Source: an uncultured bacterium
GTDB lineage: Bacteria; Bacillota; Clostridia; Lachnospirales; Lachnospiraceae
NCBI GenBank assembly: GCA_937893485.1
Contig: CALBJL010000002.1
Span: 1 to 22,336, forward strand
Reading direction: 5' to 3'
DNA length: 22,336 nucleotides
Below are positions 7,562 to 15,913 of the stretch, piece by piece (positions within the stretch are counted from its first letter, which is position 1; every line of letters begins with the position of its first letter). The translations under genes were made by a program, and so were the position numbers. Below the pieces are notes generated by a model. It did not search any database. It had not been told where the DNA came from and saw only the letters and a list, made by a program, of their open reading frames with translations.

Positions 7562-7791
7562 TCCGTCACCTCCAGCACATATCCCTGATTGCGGATACTT
7601 TTGATCTGTACATTTGCCGACAGCCCTGCCAGCCGCTTGCGCAGGCTTGAAATATACACCCACACAACACCGGTCTCAGCATCGCTGTCATAGCCCCAGA
7701 TGCGTTCGAGCAGGCGTTCCGCAGAGATCACCTGTCCGGCATTTGCCAGCAGCAGCTCCAGCATCTGATATTCTTTATTCGGGAGGCGGAC
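7558..7791 (-). pseudogene. Remnant of an OmpR-family response regulator
   Basis: The last 77 codons of the chimeric frame are recognisable as the C-terminal three quarters of a winged-helix effector domain, including the recognition helix segment VVWVYISSLRKRL and the wing (IRNQGYVLE). The receiver domain with its phospho-aspartate and the N-terminal beta strands of the effector are absent, and no intact copy exists in the window. Its stop overlaps the kinase start exactly as expected for the original regulator gene. The junction is at about 7791/7792. Confidence 0.75.
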
Positions 7792-9291
7792 GCTGCCCGT
7801 ACCTTTTACATATACAGTTCCGTCTGTTCCCTTGATGGTTACGGTATTTCCGCTTGCATCTACGATTGTACCCGCATTGTAGAGATTCGTCAATGTACTG
7901 TCTGCGGTGACTACCCACTTGGAGGTCTTGTCAATATACAGATTGCAGTAGCCATTGCCGCCGTTTCCTGCGTTGCTCTCATCATCGGTCACTGCACCGG
8001 TGAGTGTACTGCCGTCCGTCATATAAAAATCGAGTTTGCTGATGCTGTCCCAGATCACATCACCCTGCATTTTCTGCGCAATACCGGTAAATGAACAATC
8101 CGCACCGTTTGCTCCGGCAGTTCCCCAGCCCCTCTTGTTGCTGTTTCCGGTACATTTCAGGAAAAAGTCGTTGTCGTTCGCATAGGTGATGTCTACATTC
8201 TTTATAATAAATGTAGATTCTGTATTGGTCGTGTAAAACATGCCGCCGTTTTTCGCGGTCAGGCTGCCGCCCTGCATCTCAAACGTACTGTTTCCGACCT
8301 GCGAATCGCCGGACATGCTCTGATAAAGAATCACGTTCCAGTCACAATCATTCTGGCTGTTTGCCGGAATATTTCCGGTGAGGTCACTTTTAAACAGGCG
8401 GATCGAATTCAGCCCCTCGATACAGATCGCCTCGGAGCCATTTGCAGTCAGTGTCGCATCCCTTACTGCGATGTCCGCGGTACTGTAGATCGCCGGAGAA
8501 CCGGTGCCGTTGGAGGTATAGGTTCCGCCATCCACAACCATTGTGCCGCCACCACGGTCACTTCGGATCGCTGCGGAGGACTCTCCGTTTGTCGTCGCGG
8601 TCACATCCCATGCGTAGAGCTTGCCGCCGCCTGCAACATGCAGACCACCGGACGTATCCTGCTTGGTCATGATCTTTGTATTCTCTACATAAGAAACGCC
8701 GTTTCCGTAGGAAAATACGCCTGCACCACCTTTTGCATCCGTCGTGATCGTCGAATCCTTGACCGTAGTCGTTCCCTCTGTCGTGAGCACTGCCGCGCCG
8801 ACACCGTAAAAGCTGGAGTTGTCGCCGCCGGTGCTGTCTGAGGATGTGCGCTTGATCGTGCTGTCACTGATTGTGACCTTTGCGTTATTCTGCACGAGAA
8901 TGGCATTCTCATCCGTACCCGTAGAAGTGATCGTCTTTCCCTGAATCGTCTGGTCACTCGTGTAGGTATTGGCTGCGGTGTACTCTGTGACTCCGCCGCC
9001 ATTCATGCCGTCCGGCGGATTGCCCGGCTTCTGTGAGCCGTCCTGTCCGGGTGCGCCGCTGCCGCCATCCGGTGGTGCCTGCGGTGTGCTGCCATCGGGA
9101 GGCGTGGGCGGTGTACTGCCGTCCGGAAGCGCCGGAGGTGTCTGGCTCGTCGATGTATCAGTCGTCGCAGCCTGCGCCTCGGTTTTTCCGCTCTTAATCA
9201 CTGCACTTCCTGCCACTGCCGACACTGCAACACCTGCTGCCAGTGCAATCGCCAATAGTTTTTTGTTTCCTCTCAATTTACGAATTATCAT
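7558..9291 (-). CDS. Chimera: secreted beta-helix-like protein fused to OmpR-type winged helix
   Basis: The frame gives 577 residues. Residues 1-41 form a signal peptide (KLRGNKK, hydrophobic core, cut near AQA). Next is a Pro/Asp/Gly-rich linker with repeats of PPDGSTP, then from about 100 to 500 a Thr/Ser/Gly/Asn-rich region of short repeating strands (TTVKDSTITTDAKGGAGVFS and similar), typical of parallel beta-helix surface proteins of gut Clostridia. At residue 501 the protein changes abruptly to VRLPNKEYQMLELLL, ISAERLLERIWG, VYISSLRKRL and IRNQGYVLE: the DNA-binding end of an OmpR/PhoB regulator without receiver or first strands of the winged helix. Such a domain has no obvious use outside the cell. 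The ATG at 9291 has AGG 9 bases upstream. Confidence 0.85.
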   Translation of the reverse strand: MIIRKLRGNKKLLAIALAAGVAVSAVAGSAVIKSGKTEAQAATTDTSTSQTPPALPDGSTPPTPPDGSTPQAPPDGGSGAPGQDGSQKPGNPPDGMNGGGVTEYTAANTYTSDQTIQGKTITSTGTDENAILVQNNAKVTISDSTIKRTSSDSTGGDNSSFYGVGAAVLTTEGTTTVKDSTITTDAKGGAGVFSYGNGVSYVENTKIMTKQDTSGGLHVAGGGKLYAWDVTATTNGESSAAIRSDRGGGTMVVDGGTYTSNGTGSPAIYSTADIAVRDATLTANGSEAICIEGLNSIRLFKSDLTGNIPANSQNDCDWNVILYQSMSGDSQVGNSTFEMQGGSLTAKNGGMFYTTNTESTFIIKNVDITYANDNDFFLKCTGNSNKRGWGTAGANGADCSFTGIAQKMQGDVIWDSISKLDFYMTDGSTLTGAVTDDESNAGNGGNGYCNLYIDKTSKWVVTADSTLTNLYNAGTIVDASGNTVTIKGTDGTVYVKGTGSVRLPNKEYQMLELLLANAGQVISAERLLERIWGYDSDAETGVVWVYISSLRKRLAGLSANVQIKSIRNQGYVLEVTE

Positions 9292-9370
9292 AATCTGTAC
9301 CTGCCTTTCTGAACTTATATGTGTTTGCTTGCTGTTGTTCTTTGTTCTAAAAGCAGGATACAATATGAAC

Positions 9371-9387
9371 CTTAAATGGGGCTTAAG
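9371..9387 (-). promoter_or_regulatory. CiaR-type direct repeat upstream of the chimeric gene
   Basis: The minus strand reads CTTAAG-CCCCA-TTTAAG, two hexamers with an 11-base period. This fits the NTTAAG-N5-WTTAAG consensus published for streptococcal CiaR, an OmpR-family regulator. A possible -10 (TATTGT, 9360-9365) follows five bases later and the start codon about 70 bases further. It probably marks the site at which the lost regulator, or a relative, controlled this unit. Confidence 0.55.
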
Positions 9388-9505
9388 TCTGGAAAATTTT
9401 TGCAGAGGTATTTAATAATAGCGTATTTCCCGACTTTCCATTGACAGATTGCTCCATCTATCGTATGATACATTCATAAAAAGAAATGGGTTTTCACCGT
9501 ACAGT

Positions 9506-10387
9506 CTATGACTCAGGCGGGCTACTCGTTTCTTTTTTTATTGTTGTAAAATCATACAGATATTTTTTGCCATCCTCAGCATGTCTCACCAGCATAATCG
9601 CTGTGAAAATATTATATCGTTCCAACACTCCGTCATTATCATATACTGGAATACCAAAGCGGATCTTATATCTATACCATCCGAATTTCGCATCTTTTGC
9701 ATGCTTCTTTTCCTGATTCTCCTGCCATAGTTTTTCAGCCGGCAGTGCGATCTGTATAAGTTCCGGTATTGCCTGCGCCGCATTTGCTTTTGCCACTCTC
9801 CGCGGTCCCTTCAACGCAATCCGGCTTTCGGAATTCGCATATTCATCCGGAAAGTCTGTATCAATAAAGATCTTTTCAGAGCAGTATGTGATCTCGTAAC
9901 ATTCACCGATATAGCTCTTTAAGTAATTCTCAACCTCTTTCCAATCGGCTCGCGACAATCCCTTAAAACGCTTATCATTGATCAGCACAATATGATTTCC
10001 ATCCGCATCCCGGACCACTGTCACATTGCGTTCCAGATCCGTACTGCCTTTATCTTCCTTTTCTCCAAGCGATAATAATTCAAAATATCTAAGCAGTGAC
10101 CTCTGCATCTGGATATCACTTTTTCTAAAGCACGTTATCATATAGTTTTCTTCAAAACTATATTCCATGGCTCTGTCACTTTTACTGCTATTTTCTTCAC
10201 ACAAAAGATCCGTTAATGACATATCCAATGCCTTACATATAGGCACCAGCTTATCTGCCTGCGGGTTGATCTGTTTTTTCCGCCAGTCACTGATTGTACT
10301 AACTGCTATACCGGTTCTTTTCGACAATTCGGTCTGTGTCATGCACAGCTCTTCCAGTCTGGCAAAAATCCGTTCATATATTTTCAT
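9506..10387 (-). CDS. XRE regulator with phage-protein-like C-terminal domain
   Basis: The 293-residue protein has an XRE helix-turn-helix at about 5-60 (MTQTELSKRTGIAVSTISDW), a linker to about 125, and a C-terminal region (about 130-290) with IFIDTDFPDEYANSES, KANAAQAIPELIQIA, KHAKDAKFGWYRYKIRFGIP, AIMLVRHAEDGKKYLYDFT and a terminal IKKETSSPPES. From memory, this C-terminal pattern is common at the ends of large clostridial phage and mobile-element proteins, where it is grouped with polyvalent-protein or PBECR nuclease-like domains. That assignment is unconfirmed. The protein may be a regulator fused to an effector. Start: AGAGG 8 bases upstream of ATG. It stands alone, with its own promoter. 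Confidence 0.75.
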   Translation of the reverse strand: MKIYERIFARLEELCMTQTELSKRTGIAVSTISDWRKKQINPQADKLVPICKALDMSLTDLLCEENSSKSDRAMEYSFEENYMITCFRKSDIQMQRSLLRYFELLSLGEKEDKGSTDLERNVTVVRDADGNHIVLINDKRFKGLSRADWKEVENYLKSYIGECYEITYCSEKIFIDTDFPDEYANSESRIALKGPRRVAKANAAQAIPELIQIALPAEKLWQENQEKKHAKDAKFGWYRYKIRFGIPVYDNDGVLERYNIFTAIMLVRHAEDGKKYLYDFTTIKKETSSPPES

Positions 10388-10406
10388 GTATAATTTCCTC
10401 TTGCGC

Positions 10407-10451
10407 TTCCGACTTTTCGGAAATTATAACATTTCATACCGTTTTTTACAA
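10407..10451 (-). promoter_or_regulatory. Promoter and dyad of the XRE gene
   Basis: TTGTAA (10446-10451) and TATAAT (10423-10428) are 17 bases apart. Right after the -10 is an inverted repeat TTCCGA-N4-TCGGAA (10407-10422), spanning the likely start point. This is a good candidate for an autoregulatory XRE operator. Confidence 0.65.
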
Positions 10452-10545
10452 GTATGCTTACTATTTTCTCCCATATAATAATGCTTTCTACATACAACTC
10501 CCGCCTACAGAACCTACCACTAGCAGTTTCTTTGGATGCATGACA

Positions 10546-10590
10546 ACAAAAACCTCCAAACCGAAATTTTCACACTCCGGTCTGGAGGTT
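10546..10590 (-). terminator. Terminator after the sugar locus
   Basis: Arms 10578-10590 and 10551-10563 form a 13-bp stem (one G-U pair) around a 14-base loop, followed on the minus strand by five U. It lies 14 bases past the isomerase stop and ends the sugar transcription unit. Confidence 0.85.
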
Positions 10591-10604
10591 CCACTCACGC
10601 TTCC

Positions 10605-12002
10605 CTATGCAATTTCAATAACATCCAAGCCACACATATATCCCGTTTTCTTGATCAGGTCTACATAATTTCCGACTGTCAATGCAAAATGATGGGACGG
10701 TCCGGCATTACACCATTTGTTGATAAACTCCCGAATAGGCATTGAAAAACGAACCCGTGTGTTAGTATCACCCAACATCAAAATATCTCCATCCTCGCTC
10801 CTGCCCACGGCTGTGATCATACGATAGTTTCCCTTATCGTCCTCGCTCAACGCCAGCAACGTCACCTCGCCTTCTTTGACGAAAAACTGCGTCAGATATC
10901 CTTTACCGCTCTTTCCATGGAAAACCTCCGACTCTTTCAATACCGGTTTTTTATCAGAAAGGGCAAAATCACTGGAACCGCTGTGCCCGATCAGACAGAT
11001 ATCATCATCCAGATCCATGCCATACAACTCCGCCGTTGCACAGCATTGGGATATTACCTTCAATATGAGCATCGCAATCGTTGTTTTGATGTCTCCCTCA
11101 ACACAACAGGGGATATCCATTGCCATAAGCAGTGAAAATATAATATTCATCGGACCGACAATCGGCTGATATTCCCCTTCTGTTTCTCCGGCATAATGCA
11201 TAGCGATCGCATCCAGTCTCTTTTCCTGCGTAAATTTCCAGACTGCCGCACATGACCGGCATAAGTTTACAAATTCCGGCGCATTTTCATCGACATCCAA
11301 TTCAAACCGTTCCAGAATCATGTTCTTAAAATAAGTGATTGCTTCCTCTGACACCGTTTCTAATTCGTTTTTAATCTGATGAAGTTCTACAAATTCTGTA
11401 AATACTCCCATTTCATTATAGATTTTTGTCTCATCGACATAGAGATCCATCATGCCGGGATATGCATGTCCGATCAGTCCCAGCTTACAATCATTGAGAT
11501 TTGCCCTCACATTTGCCACTCTGCACCATTGCTCAATCTCATCCGTTACCTGCTCATCCTGTATACTTCCGGTGACAACCGAAAACTTTAATCCCTTTTT
11601 CAATAGTACGGCAGTCACTTCCGGTGCAGCCGCACACGAAAGTGTACCAAGCCACTGTCCGATCTCTTTGAGCTGACCGAAGTTCTCGCTCTGTCTGGGC
11701 TGCAAATTCAATACGATAACCGGCACATCCAGTTTCTGAAACACCGGCAGCACATTGGATGACGGAGAATATGTCGCACTGTAACAAAAAACGAGATCCA
11801 CCTGCTGTTCCCCGAACAATCTGCCCGCATTCTGTGCTTTCTCAAAGCTATCAACTAACCCGGCAGACACACAATCTACACTGTCCGGCATACGCTCATA
11901 TATTTTATTATAATTTTCCTCTACCAGACACTTTAACCCATCAAATTGTTCCCAATAAGTATTCAGACCGATGCAAAACAAACCGACACGCGCTTTTTTC
12001 AT
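10605..12002 (-). CDS. L-fucose/L-arabinose isomerase family protein
   Basis: The 465-residue protein resembles the sugar isomerases that interconvert an aldose and a ketose with a divalent metal. Visible are an N-terminal Rossmann-like part (ARVGLFCIGLNTYW, VFCYSATYSP), ETEGEYQPIVGP near 273-284, the acidic CCVEGD around E302, IGHSG at H340, and the C-terminal NAGPSHHFALTVGN with H437-H438. These are plausible counterparts of the Glu/His metal ligands of AraA. The natural substrate cannot be read from sequence; L-arabinose, L-fucose or a related pentose or deoxysugar is likely given the ABC importer upstream. Start at 12002: AAGGAG 11 bases upstream. No kinase, aldolase or epimerase gene follows, so later pathway steps must be elsewhere. 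Confidence 0.8.
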   Translation of the reverse strand: MKKARVGLFCIGLNTYWEQFDGLKCLVEENYNKIYERMPDSVDCVSAGLVDSFEKAQNAGRLFGEQQVDLVFCYSATYSPSSNVLPVFQKLDVPVIVLNLQPRQSENFGQLKEIGQWLGTLSCAAAPEVTAVLLKKGLKFSVVTGSIQDEQVTDEIEQWCRVANVRANLNDCKLGLIGHAYPGMMDLYVDETKIYNEMGVFTEFVELHQIKNELETVSEEAITYFKNMILERFELDVDENAPEFVNLCRSCAAVWKFTQEKRLDAIAMHYAGETEGEYQPIVGPMNIIFSLLMAMDIPCCVEGDIKTTIAMLILKVISQCCATAELYGMDLDDDICLIGHSGSSDFALSDKKPVLKESEVFHGKSGKGYLTQFFVKEGEVTLLALSEDDKGNYRMITAVGRSEDGDILMLGDTNTRVRFSMPIREFINKWCNAGPSHHFALTVGNYVDLIKKTGYMCGLDVIEIA

Positions 12003-12064
12003 AATACTACCCACTCCTTTCAAATTCATCCGCCGCAAACATAATTTGCTGATCTGTATCCGTG

Positions 12065-13012
12065 TTATTTCAATTTCTTTTTCATCAGGCTATCCAATAC
12101 TACCGCTCCTACCAGAATGATTCCTTTAAATACCGTCTGATAAAAGCTGCCGACTCCGATCAGGTTTAATCCGTTCGACAAAAATCCTACGATCATAGCG
12201 CCCAGCGCCATACCAATCACGGAGCCCGAACCACCCGAAACGGAAGTGCCGCCTAACACAATCGCCACGATACAATCAAACTCAAAGCCATTTCCGACAT
12301 TCGGATCACCTGCGCCTAAACGGGATGCCATAATCACACCGGACAGACCTGCCATTGTTCCTGTCAATGCATACAAAATCCAGACAATCCGATTACTCTT
12401 GATTCCGGACAGCGTTGCCGCATTTTTGTTCCCTCCGACCGCAAACGAATATTTTCCGAACAGGGTCTTGCTTTCCAGAAAATAGAAAACCAGTAAAATA
12501 ATAATCGCAATCAGTACCGCAATCGGAAAACCTGCAACCATACTTCTTCCAATCGTTTCAAAGCCTTTGGGTAATCCCGAATTGATCGACTTTCCATCCG
12601 TAACAATATAGCTGAGTCCACGTGCCACATACATCGTTCCAAGTGTTGCGATGACACAGGTCACATTCAATTTGGTAACCAAAAATCCATTCAGGATTCC
12701 AAGCAGAATTCCAACCAGTACTCCGACCACGCCTGCCAAAAAAATCGGTACATCCTTCGTCGCCAATACTGCGGAAATCACACCGGAAAATGCAACAATA
12801 CTACCCACTGATAAATCCATATTTCCGGTAATCATGAGCAACGTGGCTGCTGATCCGGTAATAATCACAAATGTTACCTGACGCAAAACATTCAATACAT
12901 TGTCATATGTAAGAAACTGCGGCGAAAGAATCGACAATACAATCATCAAAATAATCAAAATTGCCAATGTAATTAACCGCGTAAATACGGATTTGTTCAC
13001 TTTCTTAGTCAT
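12065..13012 (-). CDS. Sugar ABC transporter permease, RbsC family
   Basis: The 315-residue integral membrane protein has about eight to ten hydrophobic helices and the family's conserved segments: ITGNMDLSVGSIVAFSGV in the first half, IATLGTMYVARGLSYI, and IVAILLGG-like FDCIVAIVLGGTSVSGGSG in the second. It forms the channel of a ribose/galactose/xylose-type importer. The start at 13012 overlaps the ATPase stop by 8 bases, indicating translational coupling; AGGAGG and AGGG lie upstream within the ATPase gene. Only one permease gene is present, so it presumably acts as a homodimer, as RbsC does. Confidence 0.94.
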   Translation of the reverse strand: MTKKVNKSVFTRLITLAILIILMIVLSILSPQFLTYDNVLNVLRQVTFVIITGSAATLLMITGNMDLSVGSIVAFSGVISAVLATKDVPIFLAGVVGVLVGILLGILNGFLVTKLNVTCVIATLGTMYVARGLSYIVTDGKSINSGLPKGFETIGRSMVAGFPIAVLIAIIILLVFYFLESKTLFGKYSFAVGGNKNAATLSGIKSNRIVWILYALTGTMAGLSGVIMASRLGAGDPNVGNGFEFDCIVAIVLGGTSVSGGSGSVIGMALGAMIVGFLSNGLNLIGVGSFYQTVFKGIILVGAVVLDSLMKKKLK

Positions 13013-14513
13013 AATATTCACCCTGCCCTCCTGTAGATATTTCCATGATTCTTTGTGAATTCGGCTTTTTGTCAACACTGTTTTTTATCATAGCTCTCGT
13101 CTGTCCGTCATATAAAAGATATATCGTATCACATAACGTCAATATCTCCGGTAATTCCGAAGAAAACACAATCGATGAAACACCTTGCTGCGAAAGTCTT
13201 CTGATAATGTTAAAAATCTCGTCTTTTGCTCCGATATCCACGCCCCGGGAAGGCTCGTCCAGCAGCATGATATCCGAATCCGCATTCAGACATTTTGCCA
13301 GAACCACTTTCTGCTGATTGCCTCCACTGAGGAATGCAACTTCTTTTTCCTCATTAGCTGTCGCTATCTTCAACTCGTCTATATATCTCAATGCGATTTC
13401 TCTTAATTTTCGTCCGTTATAAACACCATATTTCGAGATTTTCTTATAGTTCATCAGAGGAATATTGTCTTTGATGGACAACCCTGTGATCAATCCCTCC
13501 GTTCTCCGTTCCTCCGGCACCATCGATATACCGTGACGGATCGCATCTCTTGGCTCTTTCAGTTTTACAGCAGCACCGTCGAGAATAATCTCTCCCTCAT
13601 ATGGATCTGCTCCAAAAAGCGCACGCGCGATCTCTGTTTTTCCCGATCCAACCAGACCATAGAAGCCGACTATCTCACCTTTGCACACAGTAAAACTGAT
13701 ATTTTTCAATTTATGGTTCGTCAGGTTCTTAACTTCCATCACTTTTTTACTGTAGTCGATCTTACTCGGCACATATTTCTGAATGACCACTTTTCCGAGC
13801 ATCATCTGAATCAACTCCTGCTGATTTTCAAATTCCTTTACCTTTTTCGTTCCCACGCACTTGCCGTCACGCAGCACCGTAATGGAATCCCCGATTTCAA
13901 AAATCTCATCGAGTCTGTGAGAAATATAAATCACGGTAACATTCTGCTTTCTCAGTCGTGAAATAATTCCAAACAACCGATGTACTTCCTCTTCCGACAA
14001 TGCTGCCGTAGGCTCGTCCATAATCAGAATTCTGGCATTTGTGGCAACTGCCTTTGCAATCTCTATAATCTGTTTTTTTCCGACACTTAGCTGCTCTACT
14101 TTCTGCTTCAGATCAATGCTGGGATCGATTTCGTGGATCATCTTATAAATGTTTCTCGTTTTTTCCGATTCGACAATCACTCCAAATTTTGACTCCTCAA
14201 TACCAAGTGTCAGATTTTGCTCCACCGTGAGTTCGTCCACCACATTCAGTTCCTGATATAAAACGCTGATTCCGGATTTCATCGCATCCTTGATACTTTT
14301 CGGACGATAATCCCGCCCGTCCAGAATAATCTCTCCATCGGTCCGGTCGATCGCACCTGTAAGTATCTTTATCAGTGTGGACTTTCCGGCACCATTTTCT
14401 CCCATAATGCAATGTACCGCATTTTCCGGAATTTCAAAACTCACCTGATCCAACGCCTTTACTCCCGGATATTCCTTGGATATATTCTTTATCTGCATAA
14501 TTGCATTTCCCAT
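13005..14513 (-). CDS. Sugar ABC transporter ATPase, RbsA/MglA family (intact)
   Basis: The 502-residue protein has two fused nucleotide-binding domains that power sugar import. Domain 1: Walker A GENGAGKST (38-46), signature LSVGK (142-146), Walker B LIMDE (163-167), switch His in YISHR (196-200). Domain 2: GLVGSGKTE (286-294), LSGGN (395-399), LLDEPSRGVD (417-426). Domain 2 lacks the switch histidine (SSELPEI), which is usual in this family. The catalytic motifs are in order, in contrast to the relative at 15965-17458. The start at 14513 follows AGGGTGG by five bases. It is separated from the binding-protein gene by a hairpin that probably lowers its expression relative to that gene. Confidence 0.95.
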   Translation of the reverse strand: MGNAIMQIKNISKEYPGVKALDQVSFEIPENAVHCIMGENGAGKSTLIKILTGAIDRTDGEIILDGRDYRPKSIKDAMKSGISVLYQELNVVDELTVEQNLTLGIEESKFGVIVESEKTRNIYKMIHEIDPSIDLKQKVEQLSVGKKQIIEIAKAVATNARILIMDEPTAALSEEEVHRLFGIISRLRKQNVTVIYISHRLDEIFEIGDSITVLRDGKCVGTKKVKEFENQQELIQMMLGKVVIQKYVPSKIDYSKKVMEVKNLTNHKLKNISFTVCKGEIVGFYGLVGSGKTEIARALFGADPYEGEIILDGAAVKLKEPRDAIRHGISMVPEERRTEGLITGLSIKDNIPLMNYKKISKYGVYNGRKLREIALRYIDELKIATANEEKEVAFLSGGNQQKVVLAKCLNADSDIMLLDEPSRGVDIGAKDEIFNIIRRLSQQGVSSIVFSSELPEILTLCDTIYLLYDGQTRAMIKNSVDKKPNSQRIMEISTGGQGEYYD

Positions 14514-14545
14514 ATTTTCCACCCTTTCAGCCATATGCACAGATA

Positions 14546-14596
14546 TAAAAAATGTTCGTCCGGTACAGTATTACTCAGGATGTGCCAGACGAACAT
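14546..14596 (-). terminator. Hairpin between binding-protein and ATPase genes
   Basis: Arms 14581-14596 and 14552-14567 form a 16-bp stem (one G-U pair, one mismatch) around a 13-base loop, followed by a run of U on the minus strand. No new promoter is evident downstream before the ATPase gene, so it probably acts as a leaky terminator and as a 3' stabiliser for the binding-protein mRNA. Confidence 0.75.
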
Positions 14597-14619
14597 CTTC
14601 ATCTTTTATACCAGAAAAT

Positions 14620-15783
14620 TTATATACCTAATTCTGCTTTTAAATCCATCGTAGAGAAATATTCCTCTTCCAAAAACTTCTGGAAATCATCAATACTTGT
14701 ATTCCAATAGTCCATAACAACATCCGTTACTTCCACTTCATAGTCCGATGTGGCATCGATCTCTCCATTCATCATCTTAATCAATGTCTGCAAATGTACC
14801 TTCGCATTGTTTTTCGGAGACAATGCCATTGTCAGCTTCAGTGCGGACTCAGGATCATAGATCTTGATCGCTTCCTGTTCACTTCCATCTGTACCTACGA
14901 ATAATTCGGTCTGGGGGATTCCGTCCTTCGCGGTTCCTCTGCCGGCTGCTTCAAAAGCTGCTAACGCGCCCAGAACAGAATTCGCATTGATACCATAAAC
15001 CATATTTACTTCCGGATGTGACTGCAAAATATCTTCTCCACAAGACATTGACTTATCCCGTGATGCCTCTCCATCCAATACAACTGCTACTTCCGCGTCC
15101 GCAGCTACACTCTTTACACCGTTTGCAAATGCCATGGCACGCTCTTCATGTACCTGCTGGGAAGCGGGATAATCAATAATCGCCATCACAATTTTCTGAT
15201 CCGGATACCACTCCTGCCATTTCTGCGCGGCTGCCTTACCTAATTCCTCCGCTGAGGGTGTCTCATACAAACGCACATGCGGATTGCTTGTCTCCGCTTT
15301 GTTTACAAACGTTGCCAGCGGAACATTTGCATTGTGCGCTTCCTGAACGACAGCCTCCGCATTCGCACTGTCAGCCGGCTGGATCATAATCGCATCCGCC
15401 TTTTTTGAAATCAGATCCTGTACGGAATTTAACATTGTTTCCGAATCTGCTGCTCCGTCCAGAATAATCGGATCATATCCGCTTGCCTTTGCATAGTCCT
15501 CAAACCACTTGCATTCTGCCTGATGATATGCCTCGTTAATATTGAACGACACTTTTCCAACGATCTCACCATTTCCTTTCGGAATATCCTTGAGATCCTC
15601 GCTCTGCAGCGTATCGGCGGTCTCAGGCTCCTGTGCTGTTTCCTCATTTGAAACATCATTTGAAGCATCATTCGCAGCGTCGTTTTCCGCCTGTGTGCCT
15701 CCAGAACCACAGCCCATCGCGAAACTACACACCAGTGCTCCGGCTACAATCCCCGCAGTTACTCTCATTACTTTTTTTCTCAT
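14620..15783 (-). CDS. Sugar-binding lipoprotein of the ABC importer
   Basis: The 387-residue periplasmic-binding-protein-like lipoprotein has a positively charged start, a hydrophobic signal and a lipobox-like AMGC with Cys25, then a G/A/N/S-rich linker (26-60). The mature part fits the type 1 sugar-binding fold: VGKVSFNINEAYHQAECKW, SKKADAIMIQPADSANA, VPLATFVNKAE, VYGINANSVLGALAAFEAAG and ELFVGTDGSEQEAIK. It would deliver sugar to the permease and ATPase encoded downstream, and perhaps report occupancy to the signalling proteins encoded upstream. Start: AGGAGG 7 bases before ATG. It begins a new transcription unit, with a terminator and promoter upstream. Confidence 0.93.
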   Translation of the reverse strand: MRKKVMRVTAGIVAGALVCSFAMGCGSGGTQAENDAANDASNDVSNEETAQEPETADTLQSEDLKDIPKGNGEIVGKVSFNINEAYHQAECKWFEDYAKASGYDPIILDGAADSETMLNSVQDLISKKADAIMIQPADSANAEAVVQEAHNANVPLATFVNKAETSNPHVRLYETPSAEELGKAAAQKWQEWYPDQKIVMAIIDYPASQQVHEERAMAFANGVKSVAADAEVAVVLDGEASRDKSMSCGEDILQSHPEVNMVYGINANSVLGALAAFEAAGRGTAKDGIPQTELFVGTDGSEQEAIKIYDPESALKLTMALSPKNNAKVHLQTLIKMMNGEIDATSDYEVEVTDVVMDYWNTSIDDFQKFLEEEYFSTMDLKAELGI

Positions 15784-15830
15784 TACGTCTACCTCCTTAT
15801 ATCTGTTTGCCCTTGAAACTTGGTAAGTCT

Positions 15831-15873
15831 ATTGTAAGATCATTATGCCCCTCCAACAATGTCGCTAATTATA
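15831..15873 (-). promoter_or_regulatory. Candidate promoters of the sugar uptake genes
   Basis: Two candidates lie in the gap before the binding-protein gene. TATAAT (15868-15873) has no recognisable -35 at 17 bases, as expected for an activator-dependent promoter. TTGTTG (15854-15859) and TACAAT (15831-15836) are 17 bases apart. The AraC-type regulator encoded upstream is the obvious activator; its sites were not identified. Confidence 0.55.
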
Positions 15874-15913
15874 GAATGAGGTATGCATTTTTTAGTTTCT
15901 ATGGGCAGCATGT

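Noticed and set aside
9388..9505. Terminator expected after the XRE gene
   Set aside because: I looked for a stem with a U tract on the minus strand and saw only weak partial pairings.
13861..14050. Possible second degenerate ATPase, because domain 2 of the transporter ATPase lacks a switch histidine
   Set aside because: Loss of that residue in domain 2 is normal for the RbsA/MglA family; all other motifs are intact.
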